A stretch of 64,000 bases of DNA, from NCBI RefSeq assembly GCF_013276795.1, contig NZ_VMLR01000003.1, positions 186,001-250,000 on the forward strand. The letters are read 5' to 3'. How positions within the stretch are numbered: position 1 is the stretch's first letter; each line of letters begins with the position of its first letter. The translations under genes were made by a program, and so were the position numbers. Origin of the DNA: Streptococcus sp. 2342 (GTDB lineage: Bacteria > Bacillota > Bacilli > Lactobacillales > Streptococcaceae). This document shows, in pieces, positions 8,653 through 17,309 of this stretch. The notes beneath the pieces are model-generated. The model did no database searches. It was not told the DNA's origin and worked only from the letters and a program-made list of their open reading frames with translations.

Positions 8653-9089
8653 AGTTCTAATTTCTCCTTGATGGTTTTTAGGTAACGGCGTGAAGAGTAG
8701 GTGAAGCTTTCGTTTTTCAAGAAAATTTCTACTAGGCCGTTGGGGGTGAGCTTGAGATGAGAGATGGAATCGATATTGATGATTTCTGATTGGGAAATTT
8801 GGATAAAATTGGTTGGCAGAATTTCAAGGACCTGATAGAGTCGCAAATCAATGCTGTAGGTCTGACTCGCGGTTTCGGCTAGAACCTTCCGATTCTCGAT
8901 ATAGAAGCGTTGAATCTTGCCAATCTCAACGAGATAGACCTGATTATCGATTTTCCCTTTGATTTTTTCTGTTAGATCCAGATTTTCTGCGAACTCGATG
9001 ACTTTCTGGACTTTATCTGTCGGCTGAGGTGCTTGAACAATCAGCTTTTCCTCTTCGTAAGTTTCACTAATCTGTAGTTCTACTTTCAT
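8649..9089 (-). CDS. LytTR-domain DNA-binding regulator
   Basis: 146 aa when started at the ATG at 9089, which follows AAGGAGAGAAG. A 23-codon longer frame runs back into the upstream BOX element and is rejected. There is no receiver domain. Residues ~45-140 are a LytTR DNA-binding domain (VYLVEIGKIQRFYIENRK, QISQSEIINIDSI, SYSSRRYLKTIKEKL). It likely acts as a small transcription factor controlled by the co-encoded DUF3021 membrane protein. Targets are unknown; self-regulation is common in such pairs. Confidence 0.85.
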   Translation of the reverse strand: MKVELQISETYEEEKLIVQAPQPTDKVQKVIEFAENLDLTEKIKGKIDNQVYLVEIGKIQRFYIENRKVLAETASQTYSIDLRLYQVLEILPTNFIQISQSEIINIDSISHLKLTPNGLVEIFLKNESFTYSSRRYLKTIKEKLEL

Positions 9090-9147
9090 AAACTTCTCTC
9101 CTTGTTTTTCATACAAAATTAATCTCACTTCTTGTACATCTTTATTA

Positions 9148-9253
9148 ATACTCTTCAAAAATCAAATTCAAACCACGTCAGCGTCGTCTTGCCGTACTAA
9201 AGTACTGTCTGCGCCTAGCTTTCTAGTTTGCTCTTTGATTTTTATTGAGTATA
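9148..9253 (+). repeat. BOX element, boxA-boxC form
   Basis: ATACTCTTCAAAAATC at the left end, GATTTTTATTGAGTAT at the right end, no boxB. It separates the divergent LytTR operon from a gene-tail remnant and mutL. Confidence 0.92.
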
Positions 9254-9258
9254 CCACT

Positions 9259-9372
9259 ATTTTATGCCCCCTGGCAAGGGACTTTGTCTATGTGGAGGGA
9301 TTTGGCTCCTATGTGGCGCTTGCTTTTCTGTCCTATCTGAAATATGGTATAATAGCACTAATCAATTTCTAG
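9259..9372 (+). pseudogene. Tail fragment of a membrane protein upstream of mutL
   Basis: An open frame without a start reads LARDFVYVEGFGSYVALAF, then a hydrophobic stretch, ending with TAG at 9370. It looks like the last helix of an integral membrane protein, possibly an efflux carrier. It is cut on its 5' side by the BOX element. The mutL promoter lies inside this remnant, so the end of the fragment may be kept for that reason. Confidence 0.4.
9345..9353 (+). promoter_or_regulatory. Extended -10 promoter of mutL
   Basis: TGGTATAAT (hexamer 9348-9353) about 48 bases before the mutL start, with no good -35. Confidence 0.6.
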
Positions 9373-9400
9373 GAAAACAGGTACAGAAAGGGGCTGAAAA

Positions 9401-11350
9401 ATGTCTCATATTATTGAATTGCCAGAGGTGCTGGCAAACCAAATCGCGGCTGGAGAGGTCATTGAACGTCCTGCCAGTGTGGTCAAAGAGTTGGTAGAAA
9501 ATGCTATTGACGCGGGTTCTAGTCAGATTATCATTGAGATTGAAGAGTCTGGTCTCAAGAAGATTCAAATCACAGATAATGGTCATGGAATTGCCCACGA
9601 TGAGGTAGAGCTGGCTCTGCGTCGTCATGCGACCAGTAAGATAAAAAATCAGGCAGATCTCTTTCGGATTCGGACGCTTGGTTTTCGTGGTGAAGCCTTG
9701 CCTTCTATCGCTTCTGTTAGTGTTTTGACCCTTTTGACGGCGGTGGATGGTGCTAGTCATGGAACCAAGTTAGTCGCGCGTGGGGGTGAAGTTGAGGAAG
9801 TCATCCCAGCGACGAGTCCTGTGGGAACCAAGGTTTGTGTGGAGGACCTCTTTTTCAACACGCCTGCTCGCCTCAAGTATATGAAGAGCCAGCAAGCAGA
9901 GTTGTCTCATATCATTGATATTGTCAACCGTCTGGGCTTGGCCCATCCTGAGATTTCTTTCAGCTTGATTAGTGATGGCAAGGAAATGACGCGGACAGCT
10001 GGGACTGGTCAACTGCGACAAGCAATCGCAGGAATTTATGGTTTGGTCAGTGCCAAGAAGATGATTGAAATTGAGAACTCTGACCTAGATTTCGAAATTT
10101 CAGGTTTTGTGTCCTTGCCTGAGTTAACTCGAGCCAACCGCAACTATATCAGCCTCTTCATCAATGGTCGTTATATCAAGAACTTTTTACTCAATCGTGC
10201 TATTCTTGACGGCTATGGTAGTAAGCTTATGGTAGGCCGTTTTCCACTGGCTGTCATTCACATCCATATTGACCCCTATCTAGCGGATGTCAATGTGCAT
10301 CCAACCAAGCAAGAGGTGCGGATTTCCAAGGAAAAAGAATTGATGGCCTTGGTCTCAGAAGCTATTTCTAATAGTCTCAAGGAGCAAACTTTGATACCTG
10401 ATGCCTTGGAAAATCTTGCCAAATCGACTGTGCGTAATCGTCAAAAGGTGGAGCAGACCATTCTCCCACTCAAAGAAAATACTCTCTACTATGAGCAAAC
10501 AGAGCCGACAAGACCTAGCCAAGCTGAGGTGGCTGATTATCAGGTTGAATTAACTGAGGAAGGGCAGGACTTAACCCTGTTTGCAAAGGAAACTTTAGAT
10601 CAGTTAACCAAGCCAGCAAAACTGCATTTTGCAGAGAGAAAACCTGCTAACTATGACCAACTAGACCATCCAGAGTTAGATTTAGCCAGTCTGGATAAAG
10701 CCTATGATAAGCTAGAGCGAGAAGAATCTTCAAGCTTCCCAGAGTTGGAATTTTTCGGGCAAATGCATGGGACCTATCTCTTTGCTCAAGGGCGAGATGG
10801 ACTCTACATCATAGACCAACATGCGGCTCAGGAACGGGTCAAGTATGAGGAGTACCGTGAAAGCATTGGTGATGTTGACCAGAGCCAGCAACAACTCCTA
10901 GTGCCCTACATCTTTGAATTTCCAGCGGATGATGCTCTGCGTCTCAAGGAAAGAATGGCACTTTTAGAGGAAGTGGGCGTCTTTCTAGCAGAGTACGGAG
11001 AAAATCAATTCATCTTACGCGAACATCCTATTTGGATGGCAGAGGAGGAAATTGAGTCAGGTATCTATGAAATGTGCGACATGCTACTCTTGACCAAGGA
11101 AGTTTCTATCAAGAAATATCGAGCAGAGTTGGCTATCATGATGTCCTGCAAGCGGTCTATCAAGGCCAATCATCGTATTGATGATCATTCAGCTAGACAA
11201 CTCCTCTATCAGCTTTCTCAATGTGACAATCCCTATAACTGTCCCCACGGACGTCCTGTTTTGGTGCATTTTACCAAGTCGGATATGGAAAAGATGTTCC
11301 GACGCATTCAGGAAAATCACACCAGTCTCCGTGAGTTGGGGAAATATTAA
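9401..11350 (+). CDS. mutL: DNA mismatch repair protein MutL (HexB)
   Basis: 649 aa, full length. The N-terminal GHKL ATPase motifs are present: [21 protein letters not shown], and [11 protein letters not shown] transducer domain follows (residues ~200-330), then a variable linker and a C-terminal dimerisation domain carrying [12 protein letters not shown]. That matches the endonuclease-type motif DQHA(x)2E(x)4E. MutL couples mismatch recognition by MutS (HexA) to strand removal. RBS AGAAAGGGGCTGAAA. It heads a repair cluster with ruvA and tag. Confidence 0.96.
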   Translation: MSHIIELPEVLANQIAAGEVIERPASVVKELVENAIDAGSSQIIIEIEESGLKKIQITDNGHGIAHDEVELALRRHATSKIKNQADLFRIRTLGFRGEALPSIASVSVLTLLTAVDGASHGTKLVARGGEVEEVIPATSPVGTKVCVEDLFFNTPARLKYMKSQQAELSHIIDIVNRLGLAHPEISFSLISDGKEMTRTAGTGQLRQAIAGIYGLVSAKKMIEIENSDLDFEISGFVSLPELTRANRNYISLFINGRYIKNFLLNRAILDGYGSKLMVGRFPLAVIHIHIDPYLADVNVHPTKQEVRISKEKELMALVSEAISNSLKEQTLIPDALENLAKSTVRNRQKVEQTILPLKENTLYYEQTEPTRPSQAEVADYQVELTEEGQDLTLFAKETLDQLTKPAKLHFAERKPANYDQLDHPELDLASLDKAYDKLEREESSSFPELEFFGQMHGTYLFAQGRDGLYIIDQHAAQERVKYEEYRESIGDVDQSQQQLLVPYIFEFPADDALRLKERMALLEEVGVFLAEYGENQFILREHPIWMAEEEIESGIYEMCDMLLLTKEVSIKKYRAELAIMMSCKRSIKANHRIDDHSARQLLYQLSQCDNPYNCPHGRPVLVHFTKSDMEKMFRRIQENHTSLRELGKY

Positions 11351-11365
11351 ACTAAAAGGAAAACT

Positions 11366-11959
11366 ATGTACGAATATTTAAAAGGAATCATTACCAAAAT
11401 TACTGCTAAATACATTGTTCTTGAAGTCAACGGTATCGGTTATATTTTGCATGTGGCCAATCCCTATGCCTACTCAGGTCAGGTCAACCAAGAAGCTCAA
11501 ATTTATGTGCATCAAGTTGTACGTGAGGACGCCCATCTACTTTATGGATTTCGCTCAGAAGACGAGAAGAAGCTCTTTCTCAGTCTGATTTCGGTTTCTG
11601 GGATTGGTCCTGTATCAGCTCTTGCTATTATCGCTGCTGATGACAATGCTGGCTTGGTTCAAGCCATCGAAACCAAGAACATCACCTACTTGACCAAGTT
11701 CCCTAAAATTGGTAAGAAAACAGCCCAGCAGATGGTGCTAGACTTGGAAGGCAAGGTAGTAGTTGCAGGAGATGACCTTCCTGCCAAGGTGGCAGTGCAA
11801 GCTAGCGCTGAAAACCAAGAATTGGAAGAAGCTATGGAGGCCATGTTGGCTCTGGGATACAAGGCAACAGAGCTCAAGAAAATCAAGAAATTCTTTGAAG
11901 GAACGACAGATACAGCTGAGAACTACATCAAGTCGGCCCTTAAAATGTTGGTCAAATAG
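11366..11959 (+). CDS. ruvA: Holliday junction DNA helicase subunit RuvA
   Basis: 197 aa. The N-terminal OB fold ([26 protein letters not shown]) is followed by two helix-hairpin-helix motifs ([14 protein letters not shown] and [16 protein letters not shown]) and a C-terminal RuvB-binding three-helix domain ending [11 protein letters not shown]. It forms the tetramer that holds Holliday junctions for RuvB-driven branch migration. It lies 15 bases after mutL and 9 before tag, so the three are one operon. ruvB is not nearby, as usual in streptococci. Confidence 0.96.
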   Translation: MYEYLKGIITKITAKYIVLEVNGIGYILHVANPYAYSGQVNQEAQIYVHQVVREDAHLLYGFRSEDEKKLFLSLISVSGIGPVSALAIIAADDNAGLVQAIETKNITYLTKFPKIGKKTAQQMVLDLEGKVVVAGDDLPAKVAVQASAENQELEEAMEAMLALGYKATELKKIKKFFEGTTDTAENYIKSALKMLVK

Positions 11960-11968
11960 GAGCAGAGC

Positions 11969-12532
11969 ATGACAAAACGTTGTTCGTGGGTCAAGATGAC
12001 CAATCCGCTCTACATTGCCTATCATGATGAGGAGTGGAGCCAGCCCCTCCATGATGACCAAGCATTGTTTGAATTGTTGTGTATGGAAACCTATCAGGCA
12101 GGCCTGTCTTGGGAAACGGTGCTCAACAAACGCCAGGCTTTCCGAGAAGCCTTTCATGGCTATCAAATTCAAGCAGTCGCAGAGATGACCGATACCGAAT
12201 TGGAAGCCTTGCTGGAGAATCCAGCCATCATCCGAAATAGAGCCAAGATTTTTGCTACACGCGCTAACGCCCAAGCATTTTTACGACTACAGGAAGAATA
12301 TGGCTCTTTTGATGCCTATCTTTGGTCTTTTGTTGAGGGGAAAACTATCGTCAATGATATTCCTGATTATCGCCAAGCCCCAGCTAAAACACCTTTGTCT
12401 GAGAAATTAGCTAAAGATTTCAAAAAACGAGGCTTCAAGTTCACAGGCCCAGTCGCCGTCTTGTCTTTTTTACAAGCAGCAGGCCTGGTTGATGACCATG
12501 AGAACGATTGTGAGTGGAAAAGCGGTCATTAG
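11969..12532 (+). CDS. tag: 3-methyladenine DNA glycosylase I
   Basis: 187 aa. The Tag signatures are present: Cys5-Ser-Trp near the N-terminus, YHDEEWSQPLHDD, GLSWETVLNKRQAFREAF, and the C-terminal HENDC. These Cys/His residues are the zinc-snap ligands of E. coli Tag. The enzyme removes 3-methyladenine from alkylated DNA in the cytoplasm. RBS AGGAGCAGAGC. Third gene of the mutL-ruvA-tag operon. Confidence 0.95.
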   Translation: MTKRCSWVKMTNPLYIAYHDEEWSQPLHDDQALFELLCMETYQAGLSWETVLNKRQAFREAFHGYQIQAVAEMTDTELEALLENPAIIRNRAKIFATRANAQAFLRLQEEYGSFDAYLWSFVEGKTIVNDIPDYRQAPAKTPLSEKLAKDFKKRGFKFTGPVAVLSFLQAAGLVDDHENDCEWKSGH

Positions 12533-12569
12533 TGTGTACAGGTAACTCGCATATCTGAGAATAGAATAT

Positions 12570-12604
12570 AGAAAAAGCTGAGAAACTTTTCCCAGCTTTT
12601 TATA
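12570..12604. terminator. Bidirectional terminator between tag and the SemiSWEET gene
   Basis: AAAAAGCTGAGAAA / TTTTCCCAGCTTTTT, A and T runs on both sides, between convergent genes. Confidence 0.85.
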
Positions 12605-12620
12605 TATACTATTAGATTTG

Positions 12621-12884
12621 TTAGAGTGAAGTCAAAAAAGTGATTCCACCTAAAATAACACCAGCTGAATTTGGAATGATTAGTATCCAATCCTTCTTAG
12701 GTTCCTTTGTCCATCCATAAATAACCCAGATTAAGCAAGATATAGCAGCTGATAAAGGTTGAAATGGTTGAGCTTTATTTCCCTGTAAATTAGCGATAAT
12801 TTGAGGTATGTAGGCAATAAATACTATAATTCCAATAAAGGCACCAATAGAACCTACGATTCGATTAATTTTTTGTTTTGTCAT
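12621..12884 (-). CDS. SemiSWEET-type sugar transporter
   Basis: 87 aa from the ATG at 12884, which has GAAGGAGGTG just upstream; a 30-codon extension is open but lacks a ribosome site. Three helices form a single PQ-loop triple-helix bundle with the PQ motif IAYIPQI. A conserved Trp/Asn pair is visible (WVIYGW, IIPNSAG), as in bacterial SemiSWEETs, which dimerise to form a facilitative sugar pore in the cytoplasmic membrane. The sugar is unknown. Confidence 0.85.
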   Translation of the reverse strand: MTKQKINRIVGSIGAFIGIIVFIAYIPQIIANLQGNKAQPFQPLSAAISCLIWVIYGWTKEPKKDWILIIPNSAGVILGGITFLTSL

Positions 12885-12989
12885 ATACACCTCCTTCAAA
12901 AGGATAACATAGAAATTAGCGAAATGCAATAAATTCAGATACAAATTGTAACGAAAACGAATACAAAAGCACAAAAATAGAGAAACTAT

Positions 12990-14024
12990 TTATTTTTTGT
13001 TATAGTCAAAGCGAATGACTTGCTCCTGTGCATCTACATGGGCATGGACGCCAAAGGGGACAATTGCTCTTGGAGTTGCGTGGCCGACATTTAGATTATA
13101 GAGAATCGGAATATTGCTGTCAATAATATCCAATAGTGCCTCTTTATAGTCGTCATAGAAAGTTTCATCCATAGGTTTTCCGACCAGGAGTCCACTGATG
13201 GCCTCGAATATACCAGTGTTCTTTAAAGTCTGCAACATCTTTTTGAAGTCTTCCGGCTCAGGCTTTTCTTCGCTTGTTTCTAGTAAGAGGATTTTGCCTT
13301 CCCAGTCTGACAAGTCAGGGAAAAGTTTGTATTTTTGACAGAGCTCCGTGCTATCTGCGTATCGAGAGTTGTCAAAGATATCGTAGAGGGATTCGAGGCA
13401 GCCACCGAGGATTTTCCCCTCGAACTGTGCATTTCCTTGCAACAACTCAAAGCCGGTATTTGCATGACTGATACGAGGTGTTCCCAGAGCCTTGGGACTG
13501 AAATCAGTCCTTTCATCATACCAAACGTCACTAGGCCGGATTTCTGAGATTCTTCCCGTCTCAATCAATTCTTTAAAGTAGTGAAGGCTATAGGCTAACA
13601 TTTCTTTGTCTAATTCACAAATGTCTGCTAAGAAGGATTGACCATAAAAAGTCTTGATTCCTAGTTTATGCAACATGAGATGGTTCATGGTTGTATCCGA
13701 GAAGCCAAGAAAAATTTTTTGTTTGATAACCTTTTGTAGTTGGTTATTTTCAAAAAGATAAGGCAACAAACGATAGGTATCGTCTCCACCGATGGCACAT
13801 AGGATCATATCGATGCTATCATCAGAAAAGGCATGAATCAAATCCTCTGCACGAGCTTCAGGATGGTCCTTGATAAAGTCTAAGCCTTTTAACGAATGGG
13901 GCAAAAAGATAGGATTGAGTCCCAGATCCTTGAGACGTTGGACACCTAAGTCTACTTCGTGTTTGACAAAGTCCTCTCCGATAATGCCACTAGACAAACT
14001 AACAATACCAATAGTAGAAATCAT
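12990..14024 (-). CDS. S66 family peptidase (LD-carboxypeptidase / MccF-like)
   Basis: 344 aa. The N-terminal half has the nucleophile-elbow region ILCAIGGDDTYRLLPYL. The C-terminal half has GKILGGCLESL (Glu of the triad) and the His region NLNVGHATPRAIVPFG. Family members cleave L,D bonds of wall tetrapeptides or inactivate microcin C-like nucleotide-peptides. The residue where S66 enzymes carry the nucleophile Ser (GGxxS) appears to be Thr here. RBS TAGGAGGATAAAAT. A single leftward gene; its product is cytosolic, as there is no signal peptide. Confidence 0.85.
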   Translation of the reverse strand: MISTIGIVSLSSGIIGEDFVKHEVDLGVQRLKDLGLNPIFLPHSLKGLDFIKDHPEARAEDLIHAFSDDSIDMILCAIGGDDTYRLLPYLFENNQLQKVIKQKIFLGFSDTTMNHLMLHKLGIKTFYGQSFLADICELDKEMLAYSLHYFKELIETGRISEIRPSDVWYDERTDFSPKALGTPRISHANTGFELLQGNAQFEGKILGGCLESLYDIFDNSRYADSTELCQKYKLFPDLSDWEGKILLLETSEEKPEPEDFKKMLQTLKNTGIFEAISGLLVGKPMDETFYDDYKEALLDIIDSNIPILYNLNVGHATPRAIVPFGVHAHVDAQEQVIRFDYNKK

Positions 14025-14124
14025 ATTTTATCCTCCTAGAAATAGATTGAGCCTATTTTATCACAAAAGATTAGATAGAGCTATGTGGGATTTCAGAAGA
14101 ATGCTTTTAAATCAAAAAAGTAAG

Positions 14125-14157
14125 TGAAAAAGCAACCGCGCCTGCAGTTGCTTTTAT
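14125..14157 (-). terminator. Terminator of the corA/DUF1129 operon
   Basis: On the minus strand AAAAGCAACTGCAG...CGGTTGCTTTTTC, just past the DUF1129 stop. Confidence 0.8.
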
Positions 14158-14165
14158 CATTCTTC

Positions 14166-14843
14166 TTAATAGCGTGTTGGTCCTGCACTTGCGCTTCGGA
14201 TGTTCAATCGTTTCTTAAGATAGAAGCGAAGGGCTAGGAGGGCTGCTCCGATAATAGCCAGCGGCAATGGAGCAAGTACTGGGTTAAGGCTAGCTGGTAG
14301 GAAGCTTGTTGCAAAGAAGACAAGCAACCAAAGGAACATAGAAGCTAGGATAACTAGTACAGATTTCCAGAAAGGTGGGCGTTGACTGCGATCCATGTCT
14401 GGTCCATAGTATTGGTAAACAAAGTAGTACATCAAGTAGAAGGCAAATCCACCAACCAGTCCAACTAAGAGGAGGGTAATCAATCCATAGCCGAAAGCTT
14501 GATCTGCTGAGAAGAAGGTTGTGAGGGCGCTGACGAGGGCAAAGAGGCTAGTGATGAAAAGGGCTGAGTCCATAATCATGAGTTTTGGATCATCATTTTC
14601 TTTTGGATGCTCTTTTTCATATTGCTCCTTAACAGTGAAGCTATGAGCCCAGTGGGTCGGTGCGCCATAGAGGGAACGAGCAGTCGTACCTTTGGCTTGC
14701 TCCTCAAGGATTTGGGGAATAACTTCCTCAAAAATAGCCTTGATTTCAGCGTCTGTTTTCCCATCTTTGATGAATTGTTGGGTAGCGATGTGGACAAACT
14801 CTTGGTTTTTCTTTGTTAATTTTTGTAGATCAATCTGAGACAT
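14166..14843 (-). CDS. DUF1129 family membrane protein
   Basis: 225 aa from the ATG at 14843, preceded by AAGAGGAGTTCCT; the 7-codon longer frame overlaps corA. The N-terminal ~95 residues are soluble and charged, with LTKKNQEFVHIATQQFIKDG and a GTTARSLYG segment. Four membrane helices and a basic tail (KKRLNIRS) follow. DUF1129 proteins often lie beside corA in streptococci, and this one starts 12 bases after the corA stop in the same transcript. A role linked to Mg uptake is an inference from context only. Confidence 0.82.
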   Translation of the reverse strand: MSQIDLQKLTKKNQEFVHIATQQFIKDGKTDAEIKAIFEEVIPQILEEQAKGTTARSLYGAPTHWAHSFTVKEQYEKEHPKENDDPKLMIMDSALFITSLFALVSALTTFFSADQAFGYGLITLLLVGLVGGFAFYLMYYFVYQYYGPDMDRSQRPPFWKSVLVILASMFLWLLVFFATSFLPASLNPVLAPLPLAIIGAALLALRFYLKKRLNIRSASAGPTRY

Positions 14844-14854
14844 AGGAACTCCTC

Positions 14855-15799
14855 TTAGAACCATTTTTTATGGATGAGATAGAGAGTGAGCGAGACACTC
14901 ATAGCAAAGGCGATAAAGACGATTAACCAGAAGGCATTAGGCTCGCCGTTTAAGGGGATTTCATTATCCTTAAAGTTCATCCCGTAGGCAGAAAAGACCA
15001 TGGTTGGGATGGACATGACGATGGTCACAAGGGCCAAGGTTTTCATGATGTTGTTCTGGTTGTTGGAAATGATAGAGGCAAAGGTCTCCGTCATAGAGTG
15101 CAAGACGTTTCCATAAATATCTGCCATCTCGATGGCCTGTTGGGTTTCAATCAGGGTATCTTCAAGCAGGTCTTCGTCCTCAAGGTATTTCTTGATATTG
15201 CTGGTTGAGCTGGTCAATTTCTTAATCACACGCTCATTTGTTTTGAGGGAAGCCTTGAAATAGACGATAGTTTTTTCCAACTCCATGAGCTCAATCAATT
15301 CTTCATTACGAGTTGATTGATGCAGTTGACTTTCGATTTGTTCACTCTTACGGTCGATTGAACGAAGGGCTGTTAGGTAAAGCTCTGCATTGCGATAGAG
15401 AATCTGAAAGATAAAACGCGAACGCATGAAAGTGTAGAAATTACGCAAGCGACGGTTGATAAAGACATCGAGGACAGGTAGTGGTTCCAAACACGTAGTG
15501 ATAATGGTTTCCTCGGTGATGATAATACCAAGCGGGATGGTTACGTAGTAGGTGCGGTTATTTCTTTCCTCTGTGACCGGAACGTCTACGATAATCAGGG
15601 TATACTCGTCTTCAATCGTAATACGAGACATTTCTTCCGCATCGAGCGGTGCTCGAAGGTCGGCAATATCAATGTCGAAGGCGTTAGCGATTTCGAGTGA
15701 TTCATTTTGAGTCGGATTGACGAGATTGATCCAAGTACCCGGTTCAAGCGTATCGATCTCTTTAAATTCAGTTGTTGTAGAGAGAAAAACTTGTTTCAT
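14855..15799 (-). CDS. corA: CorA-family magnesium transporter
   Basis: 314 aa. A large cytosolic N-terminal domain (~1-245) with long helices is followed by two C-terminal membrane helices. The signature YGMN sits at the end of the first helix, followed by the acidic loop KDNEIPLNGEPN. CorA forms pentameric Mg2+ channels that close when cytosolic Mg2+ is high. The ATG at 15799 follows GAGAAAGGATAAGGGAT. Its promoter lies in the att site of the integrated island (15844-15871). Confidence 0.9.
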   Translation of the reverse strand: MKQVFLSTTTEFKEIDTLEPGTWINLVNPTQNESLEIANAFDIDIADLRAPLDAEEMSRITIEDEYTLIIVDVPVTEERNNRTYYVTIPLGIIITEETIITTCLEPLPVLDVFINRRLRNFYTFMRSRFIFQILYRNAELYLTALRSIDRKSEQIESQLHQSTRNEELIELMELEKTIVYFKASLKTNERVIKKLTSSTSNIKKYLEDEDLLEDTLIETQQAIEMADIYGNVLHSMTETFASIISNNQNNIMKTLALVTIVMSIPTMVFSAYGMNFKDNEIPLNGEPNAFWLIVFIAFAMSVSLTLYLIHKKWF

Positions 15800-15842
15800 A
15801 TCCCTTATCCTTTCTCATTTTTCAGATTTTTTCACACCGTAC

Positions 15843-15867
15843 TATTATACTACAAAATCGGCCTTTT
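15843..15867. repeat. attL: 25-bp integration repeat, left copy
   Basis: The 25 bases 15843-15867 (starting TATTATACTACAAAATCGG, ending CCTTTT) recur exactly at 27693-27717. The integrase gene is oriented toward this copy and ends 93 bases away. Confidence 0.92.
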
Positions 15868-15871
15868 TCAA
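15844..15871 (-). promoter_or_regulatory. corA promoter spanning the island junction
   Basis: On the minus strand -10 TATAAT (15844-15849) lies in the att core. -35 TTGAAA (15866-15871) is 16 bases upstream, and four of its six bases lie outside the core on the island side. With the island absent, the hexamer at this position would read ACCCAA. Confidence 0.7.
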
Positions 15872-15937
15872 AATAAATCTAACAAAAATCCTGTTGCTAT
15901 TGGATTTTTACTTTGTCTTGAAATGTTGATTTTTAAA

Positions 15938-15959
15938 TTTGCTCCCCTTTTTGCTCCCC
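15938..15959. repeat. Putative integrase arm sites, left end
   Basis: Two direct copies of TTGCTCCCC, 12 bases apart, next to attL. The same 17-base block recurs at the right end (27569-27585). Confidence 0.5.
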
Positions 15960-17126
15960 CTATAGTGCTTTTAGTGCAGTTTCGTAGAATGATACTGCTT
16001 TTTTTGCGTTCTCTTTTGAGAGGTGACTATATATATCCATGGTCATTGATAAAGTGGAATGACCTAGGCGGTACTGGAGTTCCTTGTATGGTATTCCAGA
16101 GTTAAGCAAGAGACTAGCGTGAGTGTGACGGAATCCATGAAAGCCAATGTTAGGAACATCAGCACGCTTAAAATGTGTTTGCAATCTTCTTTTAAGTCTT
16201 GAACTGCTAGGATACTCATGAATGAAATCAGAAAATACCACGCTTTCACGTTGTCCTATCTTCCAAGCCTCTTTAGTTTGGCGCAGTTTGTACTGCTTTA
16301 GCATGCTAACAGTCGCTTGATCTATATCTATATCCCGATAACTAGCCTTAGATTTTGGGCTATTGATTTCTAGATCCCGATTTAGTGTTTTGGTAATATG
16401 TACAACGGCATTATCTAAGTCAATATCAGACCAGCTAAGCGCTAGAGCCTCATTGATACGGCAACCAGTAGCCAATAGGAACTTATAGAGCGTCGTCTCA
16501 TAGTAATAACGGTATCTATGAGTATCTAAATTATCGAGATAACCAAGAAATTTTTTTAGTTCTTGATTTTCAAAGTGCTTTACTTTTTTCCGCTTTGCTT
16601 TCTGAGTGTTACGAGGTAAAATAACATCACGCGCAGGATTGGACGGTATAGCTTGCATGGTTACGCCATACTGTAAGATACGTTTGTTTAAAGCATGTAT
16701 CTTGTCATAGTGTAGAAAAGCCCCTTTTTCCCCTCTATTAGTCTTGTCAGCAAGTTCGTTGATAATTGACTGGATAAGTGGAGTAGTGAGCTTATCGAGC
16801 TTGTAAGTCCCCAAAATAGGCAATATATGATTATCGATTAGCTTTCTAACATTGCCTTGAGTGTTTGGCTTAACCGTATTCTTATAACTTTCTAACCAGA
16901 GATTGGCTAATTCTTGATAGTTTTTTATGGTGCTAGCCTTTTGTCTAGTAGATCCTGCTTTTTGAAAAGCTATTTTTTCTTGATTGGCTTTCTGTTTTAA
17001 TTCCTTTTGTGTCCGACCTGTTACCTTGGTTTTGACTTTCTTTCCTGTTACCTGGTCAACTCCTAGATATACATTAGCACGATAGACTTTACTACCGTCT
17101 TTTTTTATAACTTCAGTTATTTTCAT
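15960..17126 (-). CDS. int: Tyrosine recombinase / island integrase
   Basis: 388 aa. The N-terminal arm-binding domain (MKITEVIKKDGSKVYRANVYLGVD) is followed by a SAM-like core-binding domain (~65-165) and a catalytic domain. Catalytic residues are visible: Arg in LATGCRINEALALSW, His-x-x-Arg in GFHGFRHTHASLLL, and the Tyr nucleophile in MDIYSHLS. It performs site-specific integration and, with an excisionase, excision of the 15843-27717 element. RBS AGAAAGGTTTAAATC. Its stop lies 93 bases from attL, the usual place for an integrase. Confidence 0.95.
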   Translation of the reverse strand: MKITEVIKKDGSKVYRANVYLGVDQVTGKKVKTKVTGRTQKELKQKANQEKIAFQKAGSTRQKASTIKNYQELANLWLESYKNTVKPNTQGNVRKLIDNHILPILGTYKLDKLTTPLIQSIINELADKTNRGEKGAFLHYDKIHALNKRILQYGVTMQAIPSNPARDVILPRNTQKAKRKKVKHFENQELKKFLGYLDNLDTHRYRYYYETTLYKFLLATGCRINEALALSWSDIDLDNAVVHITKTLNRDLEINSPKSKASYRDIDIDQATVSMLKQYKLRQTKEAWKIGQRESVVFSDFIHEYPSSSRLKRRLQTHFKRADVPNIGFHGFRHTHASLLLNSGIPYKELQYRLGHSTLSMTMDIYSHLSKENAKKAVSFYETALKAL

Positions 17127-17152
17127 GATTTAAACCTTTCTAAAATACATCA

Positions 17153-17181
17153 GCAGGCAAGCCATTATCAAAAAGGTTTTA
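17153..17181. repeat. 29-bp imperfect direct repeat, copy 1
   Basis: Starts GCAGGCAAGCCATTATCAAA. It is 26 of 29 identical to 21100-21128. The two copies bracket the rhuM-to-rha regulatory module. Confidence 0.6.
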
Positions 17182-17309
17182 TATCATGCTAGGGCTTCAC
17201 AGATTGCCCCACATTCGATTTTAAAGAGTCCGACGGTAAATAATACCAGAATAAAAAACAAGGCGGATATGGGCTATTATGGGCTTGTTTATAGTAAGTA
17301 GTCCTATAT

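Noticed and set aside
11373-11380. TACGAATA, a cin-box match
   Set aside because: It is codons 2-4 of ruvA (ATG TAC GAA TAT), encoding the conserved N-terminus, with no T run upstream.
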